Positions 1 to 7,444 of a DNA stretch of 64,000 nucleotides are shown one piece after another. Below the pieces are notes generated by a model. It saw only the letters and a program-made list of their open reading frames with translations. It was not told the origin of the DNA and did no database searches. Location: positions 2,232,001 to 2,296,000 of the forward strand of contig NZ_CP032698.1 of NCBI RefSeq assembly GCF_003627815.1, in the 5' to 3' direction. The translations under genes and the position numbers were made by a program. Source of the DNA: Streptomyces hundungensis. Its GTDB lineage: Bacteria > Actinomycetota > Actinomycetes > Streptomycetales > Streptomycetaceae. Numbering within the stretch: position 1 is the stretch's first letter; each line of letters starts with the position of its first letter.

Positions 1-1872
1 CGGGCGAAGGGCCGTTCTGGCCGCCGCCGACAGGGCCTCGGCCAGGCCGCCGATCTCCACGTGGACCACCGCGACCGGCTTCGCGGGCGCGGTCGCGGCG
101 GCCTCGCGCAGGGCGTCCGCGAGGACCTGGCCGTCGCCGGTCTCCATCGCCCCGTGCTCGCCGACCCAGGGAATCGCGGTGACCACGACCGCGTCGCAGG
201 CGTCGTCCGCGAGGGCGGCCACCAGCGCCGCGCGGAAGTCCGCGGGGGTCGCGCCGGTGGTCAGGTCGAGGGGCTTGAGCGGACGCAACCCCTCGGTCAG
301 ACAGGCGTCGTAGGTGAGCAGGCCGAGCGATTCGGAGTTGCCGAGGATCGCCACGCGCGGCCCGGCCGGGAGCGGCTGGCCCGCCAGCAGCAGGCCCGCG
401 TCGACGAGTTCGGTGACGGTGTCGACCAGGATCACTCCCGCCTGGCGCAGCAGCGCCGAGACGGTGGCGTCCGGCACCCGGGTCACCGGGACGGCGTGGC
501 CCGGCGGGGTCGCGCCGCTGTGCCGGGCGCCCTTGACCACCACGACGGGTTTGGCGGCGGCGGTGCGGCGGGCGAGGCGGGTGAACTTCCTCGGGTTGCC
601 GATGGATTCGAGGTAGAGCAGCACCACATCGGTGTCCGGGTCCTCGTACCAGTACTGGAGGAAGTCGTTGCCGGAGAGGTCCGCGCGGTTGCCGCTGGAG
701 ATGAACGTCGACAGGCCCGCGCCGCGCCGGTACAGGCCCGACAGGAGGGCGATGCCGATGGCGCCGGACTGGGTGAACAGGCCGATCCGGCCCGCGGGCG
801 GGGCCTCGGGGGCCAGCGAGGCGTTCAGCCGCACCCCTTGCGCGGTGTTGATGATCCCGAACGCGTTGGGGCCGATCAGCCGCATCCCGTACGAGCGGGC
901 CTGGCGGACCAGGGCGCGCTGGCGCTCCCTGCCCGGCGCGCCGCTCTCCGCGTACTGGGCGGACAGGACGAGAAGCCCCTGGACGCCGTGCTCACCGCAG
1001 TCGGCGACGGCCTCGGGCACCCGTTCGGCGGGCACGGCGAGGATCGCGAGGTCCACCGGTTCGCCGATCGCGCCGAGGCCGGTGTGGGCCGGGACGCCCT
1101 CGATCTCGTGCGGGCCGGGGCCGAGCGCCTTGTTCACGGCGTGGACGCGTCCGGTGAACCCCGCGTCCAGGAGGTTGCGCAGGACCGCGCGCCCGACGCC
1201 GCCGGGGGCGCGGCCCGCGCCGATGACCGCGACCGAGCCGGGCGCGAGCAGGCGCCGCACGGATCGCGCCTCGGCGCGGTGCTCGCGGGCGCGCTGCACG
1301 GCGAGCGACTCGATGGTGGGTTCCAGATCGAGGGTGAGGTGGACCGAGCCGTCCTCGAAGGAGCGCTTCTGCTGGTAGCCGGCGTCCGTGAACACCTTGA
1401 TCATCTTGTTGTTGGCCGGCAGTACCTCGGCGGCGAACCGTCTGATCCCGCGCTCACGGGCGACCGCCGCGATGTGTTCGAGCAGGGTGGAGGCGACGCC
1501 CCTCCCCTGGTGCGCGTCCTGGACCAGGAAGGCCACCTCGGCCTCGTCGGCGGGGGCGGATGCGGGCCGGCCCTGGGCGTTGATGCGGTCGTAGCGGACG
1601 GTCGCGATGAACTCGCCGCCGACGGTGGCGGCAAGGCCGACCCGGTCGACGTAGTCGTGATGGGTGAAGCGGTGGACGTCCTTCGCGGAGAGCCGCGGGT
1701 AGGGCGCGAAGAAGCGGTAGTACTTCGACTCGTCGGAGACCAGCTCGTAGAAGGAGACGAGCCGCTCGGCGTCCTCGGTGGTGATGGGCCTGATGCGCGC
1801 GGTGCCGCCGTCGCGGAGCACCACGTCGGCCTCCCAGTGAGCGGGGTACGCGGGGTCGGACGCCGTCGTCAT
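1..1872 (-). CDS. GNAT / ADP-forming acyl-CoA synthetase fusion protein (partial, C-terminus outside window)
   Basis: The reading frame is open from an ATG at 1872 to the left window edge (624 codons, no stop), so the C-terminus is missing. Residues about 10-170 look like a GNAT acetyltransferase, with an acetyl-CoA loop of the form QDAHQGRGVAS near residue 115. From about 185 on there is a CoA-binding Rossmann domain (SVAVIGAGRAPGGVGRAV) followed by a succinyl-CoA-synthetase-like domain (GLFTQSGAIGIALLSGL). This is the layout of actinobacterial protein lysine acetyltransferases (Pat family, acetyl-CoA-synthetase control), which carry GNAT at the N-terminus, the reverse of the Salmonella protein. 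It is divergent from ptsH. The function is inferred from the family; a metabolic acyl-CoA synthetase role cannot be excluded without the missing ATP-grasp part. Confidence 0.85.
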   Translation of the reverse strand, partial: MTTASDPAYPAHWEADVVLRDGGTARIRPITTEDAERLVSFYELVSDESKYYRFFAPYPRLSAKDVHRFTHHDYVDRVGLAATVGGEFIATVRYDRINAQGRPASAPADEAEVAFLVQDAHQGRGVASTLLEHIAAVARERGIRRFAAEVLPANNKMIKVFTDAGYQQKRSFEDGSVHLTLDLEPTIESLAVQRAREHRAEARSVRRLLAPGSVAVIGAGRAPGGVGRAVLRNLLDAGFTGRVHAVNKALGPGPHEIEGVPAHTGLGAIGEPVDLAILAVPAERVPEAVADCGEHGVQGLLVLSAQYAESGAPGRERQRALVRQARSYGMRLIGPNAFGIINTAQGVRLNASLAPEAPPAGRIGLFTQSGAIGIALLSGLYRRGAGLSTFISSGNRADLSGNDFLQYWYEDPDTDVVLLYLESIGNPRKFTRLARRTAAAKPVVVVKGARHSGATPPGHAVPVTRVPDATVSALLRQAGVILVDTVTELVDAGLLLAGQPLPAGPRVAILGNSESLGLLTYDACLTEGLRPLKPLDLTTGATPADFRAALVAALADDACDAVVVTAIPWVGEHGAMETGDGQVLADALREAAATAPAKPVAVVHVEIGGLAEALSAAARTALRP

Positions 1873-1983
1873 ACCGAAAGCGTACGGGTCGCGGGGCCCT
1901 ACGGGTCGGGGCAAGGTGGGGAAGGCCGATCGGCGGCGCATCCGGGTCCAAGGTCGGTACGAGCACCGCACACCCCATGAGAG

Positions 1984-1999
1984 ACTGGTCTAGACAACC
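1984..1999 (+). promoter_or_regulatory. DasR-type operator (dre) upstream of ptsH
   Basis: The 16-mer ACTGGTCTAGACAACC is a near match to the DasR response element ACTGGTCTAGACCAGT, with the palindromic core TGGTCTAGAC intact. It lies 26 bp before the ptsH start, where promoter or early leader is expected. In S. coelicolor DasR is known to control PTS genes, ptsH included, in response to glucosamine-6-phosphate, so repression of HPr by a DasR orthologue is the likely role. Confidence 0.85.
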
Positions 2000-2024
2000 G
2001 TCAGAGATTTCGAAGGGCAACACC

Positions 2025-2306
2025 ATGGCTGAGCGCCGCGTCAACGTCGGCTGGGCCGAGGGCCTGCACGCCCGCCCCGCGTCCATCTTCGTCCGTGCCG
2101 CCACGGCTGCCGGAGTCCCCATGACGATCGCCAAGGCCGACGGCAACCCGGTCAACGCCGCGTCCATGCTGGCGGTCCTCGGCCTCGGCGCCCAGGGCGG
2201 CGAGGAGATCGTGCTGGCCTCCGACGCCGAGGGCGCGGACGCCGCGCTCGACCGACTGGCCAAGCTGGTCGCCGAGGGCCTCGACGAGCTCCCCGAGACC
2301 GTCTGA
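2025..2306 (+). CDS. ptsH: Phosphocarrier protein HPr
   Basis: This 93-residue cytoplasmic protein passes phosphate from enzyme I to the sugar-specific IIA proteins of the phosphotransferase system. The active-site His15 sits in the standard motif EGLHARPAS, and the Ser47 region (NAASMLAVLGLGA) matches the HPr regulatory-serine helix. Length is typical for HPr. The start was set at the ATG at 2025, preceded by GAAGGG, because an upstream in-frame ATG at 1977 would add 16 residues foreign to the family and would lie across the DasR site. It stands alone, with a hairpin terminator directly behind it. Confidence 0.97.
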   Translation: MAERRVNVGWAEGLHARPASIFVRAATAAGVPMTIAKADGNPVNAASMLAVLGLGAQGGEEIVLASDAEGADAALDRLAKLVAEGLDELPETV

Positions 2307-2326
2307 CCCGGCCGGCCTCACAGCGA

Positions 2327-2364
2327 AGGGACCGCGGGGCCCGCACAGGGCTCGGCGGTCCTTT
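2327..2364 (+). terminator. Terminator after ptsH
   Basis: AAGGGACCGC (2326-2335) pairs with GCGGTCCTTT (2355-2364) around a GC-rich loop, and a short T run follows at 2361-2365. It lies 20 bp after the ptsH stop. Confidence 0.7.
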
Positions 2365-2375
2365 TCCGCTCTCCC

Positions 2376-2442
2376 GGCGCGGCCGTACGCGTAATTTTTC
2401 CGGCGCGGCCATGCGCGCAATATGCGCGGCCCTGTGCGCCAT
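2376..2442. repeat. Three imperfect GC-rich direct repeats between ptsH and the GntR gene
   Basis: Three copies of about 20 bp begin at 2376, 2402 and 2423, each with the pattern GCGCGGCC, two or three variable bases, GCGC or CGCG, then AAT or CAT. The copies differ at a few positions. They fall in the gap between two converging genes, so a regulatory role is not obvious; they may be a small local expansion. Confidence 0.5.
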
Positions 2443-2505
2443 CAACGAATTCCGGGCAGCACTGTGCGGCGCCCCTCGACGCATTCCTTGTATACGACGG
2501 TGCTG

Positions 2506-3183
2506 TTAAGCGCGGGCTCTTTTCGTGTTGACGGCAGATTGCGGAGATCTCACCGCCACGGACGTGCGCAGCCGATGGGCGGAAAAGGAACGCTCGGCGT
2601 GGAGCGCCGTGAGCGAGCGGGCGCGCTCCGCGTCGCCGCGGGCCACCGCGTCGGTGATCGCGCCGAGTTCGGCCCAGGCCTCGGCGGGCCGGGGCGGCGT
2701 CTCGACCACGTACATCCAGGCGATCTTGTGCCGCAACTGCGTGAGCGTCGCGATCAGTCCGGGGCTTACGGAGGCCTGGGTGAGCGTCTCGTGGAACCAG
2801 CCGCCGAGCGAGCGCAGGTCGTCGCCCTGACCGCGCGCGGCCCGGTCCTGACCCAGCCTCACCAGGCCGCGCAGCACCTTGAGATGGGCCTCGGTGCGGC
2901 GCCGCGCGGCGCGCGCGGCGGCCAACGGCTCGACCAGGGCGCGCAGTTCGAGGAGATCGACGGCCTCCACCTCGGTGGGCTCCGCCACCCACGCCCCGGC
3001 GTGCCTGCGGGTGGTCACGAACCCCTCGGCCTCCAGGGTGCGCAGGGCTTCGCGCACCGGGACGCGGGAGACGCCGTAACGGCGCGCGAGGACGTCCTCG
3101 ATGAGCCGGCTGCCGCGCGCCAGGACACCCGAGACGATGTCGTCGCGCAGTGCCGTGCTTATCGAATGCGCCGGAATACTCAT
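2506..3183 (-). CDS. GntR-family transcriptional regulator (FCD type)
   Basis: This 225-residue protein has an N-terminal winged helix (residues about 8-70, containing the motif YGVSRVPVREALRTLEAEG) and an alpha-helical FCD ligand-binding domain (about 80-205). The ATG at 3183 was chosen because GGAGG lies 8 bp upstream; a further in-frame start at 3303 would add 40 non-conserved residues. FCD-type GntR proteins usually bind small organic acids and repress a nearby catabolic gene, but no obvious target adjoins it: it sits between ptsH and a cell-wall peptidase. The ligand is unknown. The last 20 residues, rich in Arg and Ser, lie outside the usual domain. Confidence 0.9.
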   Translation of the reverse strand: MSIPAHSISTALRDDIVSGVLARGSRLIEDVLARRYGVSRVPVREALRTLEAEGFVTTRRHAGAWVAEPTEVEAVDLLELRALVEPLAAARAARRRTEAHLKVLRGLVRLGQDRAARGQGDDLRSLGGWFHETLTQASVSPGLIATLTQLRHKIAWMYVVETPPRPAEAWAELGAITDAVARGDAERARSLTALHAERSFSAHRLRTSVAVRSPQSAVNTKRARA

Positions 3184-3305
3184 GACCGGACCTCCGCCTG
3201 GATTCCCGCGCAACGCGGTCGATCGACATCTGTTCGGCGACTCTATTCCAGGCTTTGTTAATTCCCGGTGACATGGCGGAACCGATGGATATCTTCCGGC
3301 CAACG

Positions 3306-3340
3306 CGAAGGCCCCCGGCGGTGGATGCCGGGGGCCTTCG
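3306..3340 (-). terminator. Strong hairpin terminator after the M23 peptidase gene
   Basis: A perfect 14-bp stem (3306-3319 with 3327-3340, CGAAGGCCCCCGGC and its complement) encloses a 7-base loop. It lies 35 bp beyond the stop of the minus-strand M23 peptidase gene and insulates it from the GntR gene. Confidence 0.85.
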
Positions 3341-3374
3341 GGATGCTCGGGGTGCCGCGCGGGAGCGGGACGTC

Positions 3375-4139
3375 TCAGACGGTGACGCCGTGCGAGCGCA
3401 GATAGGCGATCGGGTCGATGTCCGAGCCGTACTCCGGGCCGGTGCGGGCCTCGAAGTGGAGGTGCGGGCCCGTGGTGTTGCCGGTGTTGCCCGAGAGCGC
3501 GATCTGCTGGCCCGGCTCGACGGTCTGCCCGACGGAGACCTGGATGACCGAGAGGTGGCCGTACTGGGTGTACGTGCCGTCGTTCATCCGGATCACGATG
3601 TTGTTGCCGTAGGCGCCACCGTCACCGGCCTCGACGACGGTGCCCAGACCCACGGCGTGCACCGAAGTGCCGATCCCCGCATGGAAGTCGATGCCCGTGT
3701 GGCTACCGGAGGACCACAGGGATCCGCCGGTCTTGTAGCCGGTGGACACATAACTGCCCGCTATGGGGGCCACGAACGAGTTGAGACGCTTGCGCTCGGC
3801 CTCACGGGCGGCGCGCTCCTTGGCCTCGCGGGCCTCCTGGGCGCGCTGCTCGGCCGCGCGCTTGGCGGCGGCCTCGGCCGCGGCCTGCGCCTGGGCCTTC
3901 GCCGCGGCCTGCTTCTGCGCGTCGGCCTGGGCTCCGAGCTGGTCGGCGAGGGAGTCGCCGATGACGATGGCCTGCGTCAGGCCGGTGTCGACGGTCGCAG
4001 TGGGAGCGGCGACGGCCGGCGAGGCGAGGGTGCCTACGACTCCGGCGGTGGCGAGGGTGGCGATGCCCGCGATGTTCGCGCTGCGGCGCGTCATTCGGCT
4101 GGGCGCGCGATGCTTCCCGGTGGCACGGGTGAACGCCAT
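3375..4139 (-). CDS. Secreted M23-family (LytM-like) metallopeptidase
   Basis: The 254-residue protein has an N-terminal signal segment ending near AVAA at residue 45, a region rich in Ala, Lys, Glu and Arg at about 70-118 that should form a coiled coil, and a C-terminal M23 domain (about 122-254). Zinc ligands are visible as H147 and D151 in HTGIDFH and the HLHF motif near 228. M23 enzymes cut peptidoglycan cross-bridges; the coiled coil resembles EnvC/NlpD-like hydrolases or activators. Expression should depend on the cyclic-di-AMP riboswitch directly upstream, which fits cell-wall hydrolases in Streptomyces. The start is the ATG just after the riboswitch expression platform. Confidence 0.95.
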   Translation of the reverse strand: MAFTRATGKHRAPSRMTRRSANIAGIATLATAGVVGTLASPAVAAPTATVDTGLTQAIVIGDSLADQLGAQADAQKQAAAKAQAQAAAEAAAKRAAEQRAQEAREAKERAAREAERKRLNSFVAPIAGSYVSTGYKTGGSLWSSGSHTGIDFHAGIGTSVHAVGLGTVVEAGDGGAYGNNIVIRMNDGTYTQYGHLSVIQVSVGQTVEPGQQIALSGNTGNTTGPHLHFEARTGPEYGSDIDPIAYLRSHGVTV

Positions 4140-4151
4140 GGAGCGGCGGTG

Positions 4152-4310
4152 TCCTTTCCTTCCATCTCGCCTACCGGGTTAGCTGACGGGTTCGGAGCAG
4201 GAAGGTCTCCTACGGGCTCCTCCGCGGGCGGAGGCGTCCGATTCACCCCAGGGACTGAATGGGTCCCCGGCTCCCCTGGCTCGCGCCGTACGGGGACTCG
4301 GCGATCACTG
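4152..4310 (-). promoter_or_regulatory. Cyclic-di-AMP riboswitch (ydaO/yuaA family)
   Basis: Read on the minus strand, the leader of the M23 gene carries the conserved blocks of the actinobacterial ydaO aptamer in order: GATCGCCGAG, AGCCGGGGACCCA, GGGGTGAATC, TAGGAGACCTTCCTGCTCCG, AACCCGTCAGCTAACCCGGT and AGGCGAGATGGAAGGAAAGG. These regions are highly conserved in front of cell-wall hydrolase genes of Streptomyces. Binding of c-di-AMP normally turns the downstream gene off. The exact 5' boundary is approximate. Confidence 0.92.
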
Positions 4311-4354
4311 TCCGGTGCCGCGGCTGCGACGGGTGGTGACGGACAGCGGGACTG

Positions 4355-4384
4355 ACGCTAGACGTCTGATCTTTCAATCACCAA
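4355..4384 (-). promoter_or_regulatory. Candidate promoter of the riboswitch-M23 transcript
   Basis: On the minus strand TTGGTG (-35, 4384-4379) and TAGCGT (-10, 4360-4355) are separated by 18 bp, placing the transcript start about 40 bp before the riboswitch aptamer. This resembles an HrdB-type promoter; assigned from spacing and sequence only. Confidence 0.5.
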
Positions 4385-4457
4385 ACAGACACCGGATTTT
4401 GTAGCGCACGCCACATGACAGACGGGCAACCTCTCCAATAAACCGGACATAAGGGGA

Positions 4458-4487
4458 GACCCCGGAGGCGCATCCGCCTCCGGGGTC
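4458..4487 (-). terminator. Hairpin terminator after the M16 peptidase operon
   Basis: GACCCCGGAGGCG (4458-4470) pairs perfectly with 4475-4487 around the 4-base loop CATC, 30 bp beyond the stop of the downstream M16 gene. There is no T run, as is usual in Streptomyces. Confidence 0.8.
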
Positions 4488-4516
4488 CCTCGTGTATCCG
4501 CTCGCCCGCGCCTCAA

Positions 4517-5902
4517 TCAGCCCGTGACAACGGTCACTTCGCCGATGCCGAGCGCCCGGACCGGCTCCGCGATCCGCGCGGCGTCGCCGACGAGGATCGT
4601 GACGAGACGGTCGGCGGGGAAGGCGTTGACGACCGCCGCCGTCGCCTCCACGGTGCCGGTCTCGGCGAGCTGGGCGTAGAGCCGGGCCTGGTAGTCGTCG
4701 GGCAGGAACTGCTCGACCTGGTCGGCCAGGGTGCCCGCGACGGCCGCCGCCGTCTCGTACTTGAGCGGGGCGACCCCGACCAGGTTCTGCACGGCGCTCT
4801 CGCGTTCGGCGTCCGTGAGGCCCTCGGCGGCCAGGGTGCGCAGCACCTTCCAGAGGTCCTCAAGGGCGGGGCCGGTGTTCGGGGTGTCGACCGAGCCGCT
4901 GATGGCGAGCATCGCGGCGCCGCCGTCCGGCCCCGAGCGCAGCACCTGGCCGAAGGCGCGGACCCCGTAGGTGTAGCCCTTCTCCTCGCGCAGCACGCGG
5001 TCCAGGCGGGAGGTGAGGGTGCCGCCCAGGCAGTACGTGCCGAGCACCTGGGCCGCCCACACGCGGTCGTGGCGGTCGGCTCCGATGCGGCCGATGAGCA
5101 ACTGGGTCTGGACGGCGCCGGGGCGGTCCACGATGACGACCCGGCCCCTGTCGTCGGCGGTGATCGGCGGGACCGGGCGCGGCTCGGCCAGGTCGCCGGT
5201 CCAGTCCCCGAGGGTGTCCGCGAGGATCGCGTCGAGGTCGGTGCCCGACAGGTCGCCGACGACCACGGTGACGGTCGTCGCGGGCCGCACATACGCCTCG
5301 TAGAAGGAGCGCACCGCTGCCGCGTCGATGGCGGCCACGGTCTCCTCGGTGCCCTGGCGGGGCCGGGACATGCGGGCGGAGGCCGGGAAGAGCTCCTTGG
5401 AGAGCTGCTTGGCGGCGCGACGGGCCGGGTTGGCCTGCTCGTGCGGGATCTCGTCGAGCCGGTTGCGCACCAGACGCTCGATCTCGGTGTCGGCGAACGC
5501 GGGGGCCCGCAGCGCCTCGGCGAGCAGCGCGAGGGCCTTGGGCAGCCGCGAGACGGGCACTTCGAGGGAGACCCGGACGCCGGGGTGGTCGGCGTGCGCG
5601 TCGATGGTGGCGCCGCACCGCTCCAGCTCGGCGGCGAACTCCTCGGCGGAGTGCTTGTCGGTGCCCTCGGTCAGGGCGCGCGCCATGATCGTGGCGACAC
5701 CGTCGAGGCCGGCGGGCTCGGCTTCCAGGGGCGCCGCGAGGAAGATCTCGACGGCGACGACCTGCTGGCCCGGCCGGTGGCAGCGCAGCACGGTCATGCC
5801 GTTGGGAAGCGTGCCGCGCTCGGGGGCCGGGAAGGCCCACGGCGTGGGGGTGCCGGCGGTCGGCCGGGGGTGGAACTCCATGGTCACGACAGCGTCCGTC
5901 AC
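4517..5902 (-). CDS. M16-family peptidase-like protein, non-catalytic partner
   Basis: This 461-residue protein shows the two-domain M16 (pitrilysin/processing-protease) fold: an N-terminal half with NGMTVLRCHRPGQQVVAVEIFL-like sequence and a C-terminal half with the conserved REEKGYTYG stretch. The HxxEH zinc motif is absent; the matching position reads GLDGVATIMARALTEGT. It is therefore the likely non-catalytic subunit, as alpha is to beta in mitochondrial processing peptidase. The GTG start at 5902 overlaps the stop of the upstream catalytic subunit by 4 bp, which implies translational coupling and a heterodimer. Substrate unknown; no signal peptide is seen. Confidence 0.88.
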   Translation of the reverse strand: MTDAVVTMEFHPRPTAGTPTPWAFPAPERGTLPNGMTVLRCHRPGQQVVAVEIFLAAPLEAEPAGLDGVATIMARALTEGTDKHSAEEFAAELERCGATIDAHADHPGVRVSLEVPVSRLPKALALLAEALRAPAFADTEIERLVRNRLDEIPHEQANPARRAAKQLSKELFPASARMSRPRQGTEETVAAIDAAAVRSFYEAYVRPATTVTVVVGDLSGTDLDAILADTLGDWTGDLAEPRPVPPITADDRGRVVIVDRPGAVQTQLLIGRIGADRHDRVWAAQVLGTYCLGGTLTSRLDRVLREEKGYTYGVRAFGQVLRSGPDGGAAMLAISGSVDTPNTGPALEDLWKVLRTLAAEGLTDAERESAVQNLVGVAPLKYETAAAVAGTLADQVEQFLPDDYQARLYAQLAETGTVEATAAVVNAFPADRLVTILVGDAARIAEPVRALGIGEVTVVTG

Positions 5903-7245
5903 TGGCCCGCCTCTTCTTCCTCGTCGTTGCCTGCCTCGGGTGCCCCGGTGGGCTCGTACACCAGGACCGCCCGGTTGTCGGGGCGCAGCGTGGCCGCGGC
6001 GACCGTCCGGACCTCCTCGGCGGTGATGTCCAGGACGCGGTCCACGGCGGTCAGGGCGAGTTGCGGGTCGCCGAACAGCACGGCGTACCGGCACAGTTCG
6101 TCGGCGCGGCCGGCCACGGTGCCGAGCCGGTCGAGCCACTCGCGCTCCAACTGGGCCTGGGCGCGCTCCATTTCCTCCGCGGTCGGGCCCTCGGCGGCGA
6201 ACCGCGCGAGCTCCTCGTCGACGGCTGCCTCGATGTCGTGGACCTCCACGCCGGTGGACGTCTTGACGTCGAGCCAGCCGAGCGAGGGGGCGCCGGCCAG
6301 GCGCAGCAGGCCGAACCCGGCGGCCACCGCGCTGCGGTCGCGGCGGACCAGACGGTTGTGCAGTCGGGAGGACTCGCCGCCGCCGAGCACGGTCAGCGCC
6401 AGGTCGGCCGCGTCGGCCTCGCGGGTGCCGTCGTGCGGCAGCCGGTAGGCGGCCATCAGGGCGCGCGCCGGGACGTCCTCCTCGACGACCTCGCGGAGCT
6501 GACCGCCGATGGTGTCGGGCAGCGTGCCGTCGCGCGGCGGCTGCTTGCCGTCGTGGCCGGGGATGGAGCCGAAGTACTTCTCCACCCAGGCCAGCGTCTG
6601 GGCGGGGTCGATGTCGCCGACCACGGAGAGCACCGCGTTGTTGGGCGCGTAGTACGTCCGGAAGAACTGCCGGGCGTCTTCGAGGGTCGCCGCGTCCAGG
6701 TCGGCCATGGAGCCGATCGGGGTGTGGTGGTAGGGGTGGCCCTCGGGGTAGGCGAGGGCGGTCAGTTTCTCGAAGGCGGTGCCGTAGGGCACGTTGTCGT
6801 AGCGCTGGCGGCGCTCGTTCTTGACGACGTCGCGCTGGTTCTCCATCGACTGCTCGTCGAGCGCGGCGAGCAGCGAGCCCATGCGGTCGGCCTCCAGCCA
6901 GAGCGCGAGCTCGACCTGGTGGGCGGGCATGGTCTCGAAGTAGTTGGTGCGCTCGAAGCTGGTGGTGCCGTTGAGGGAGCCGCCCGCCCCCTGGACCAGC
7001 TCGAAGTGGCCGTTGCCGTGCACCTGGTGGGAGCCCTGGAACATGAGGTGCTCGAAGAGGTGGGCGAGGCCGGTACGCCCCTCGACCTCGTGGCGCGAGC
7101 CGACGTCGTACCAGAGGCACACCGCCGCGACCGGGGTCAGGTGGTCCTCCGAGAGCACCACGCGCAGGCCGTTGGCCAGTCGGTGCTCAGTCGCTGTCAG
7201 ACCGCCGGAGCCGGCCTGCGCTGTGGCCGTGTGACCCATGGGCAT
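5899..7245 (-). CDS. M16-family zinc peptidase, catalytic subunit
   Basis: The 448-residue protein carries the inverted zinc motif HLFEH (His62, Glu65, His66) in GLAHLFEHLMFQG, and the downstream acidic ligand region (DVVKNERRQRYDN). The rest follows the M16B pattern with a peptidase domain and a C-terminal M16C domain. The ATG at 7245 (MPMGH) has GAAGGGA seven bases upstream; earlier in-frame starts would add a low-complexity N-terminus. The acidic tail (DEEEEAGQ) ends in a GTGA overlap with the partner gene. Bacterial enzymes of this pair are called processing proteases by similarity; the natural substrate is not known. Confidence 0.93.
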   Translation of the reverse strand: MPMGHTATAQAGSGGLTATEHRLANGLRVVLSEDHLTPVAAVCLWYDVGSRHEVEGRTGLAHLFEHLMFQGSHQVHGNGHFELVQGAGGSLNGTTSFERTNYFETMPAHQVELALWLEADRMGSLLAALDEQSMENQRDVVKNERRQRYDNVPYGTAFEKLTALAYPEGHPYHHTPIGSMADLDAATLEDARQFFRTYYAPNNAVLSVVGDIDPAQTLAWVEKYFGSIPGHDGKQPPRDGTLPDTIGGQLREVVEEDVPARALMAAYRLPHDGTREADAADLALTVLGGGESSRLHNRLVRRDRSAVAAGFGLLRLAGAPSLGWLDVKTSTGVEVHDIEAAVDEELARFAAEGPTAEEMERAQAQLEREWLDRLGTVAGRADELCRYAVLFGDPQLALTAVDRVLDITAEEVRTVAAATLRPDNRAVLVYEPTGAPEAGNDEEEEAGQ

Positions 7246-7444
7246 GTACGTCCCTTCGTTCGCGATGTGCGGTACCGCCGTGTGACCTACCGGCGGGGAA
7301 GTCCTGGATGGAGAAGTCCTGCCACTGTATGCAAGCGCGCGGGCACCTGGCGAAGTTCCCGGGTCGCGGTCGGCGTTGTCAGTGGGACGGTCCACAATGG
7401 TCGGATCCAGATCCGTTCCGGTACGTGAAGGAGCAGCAGCCGCG

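Noticed and set aside
61..1980. Plus-strand open frame of 639 codons over the acetyltransferase gene
   Set aside because: High G+C makes long antisense frames. The sequence is rich in Arg, Gly and Asp with no motif, while the opposite strand gives clear GNAT and CoA-binding motifs.
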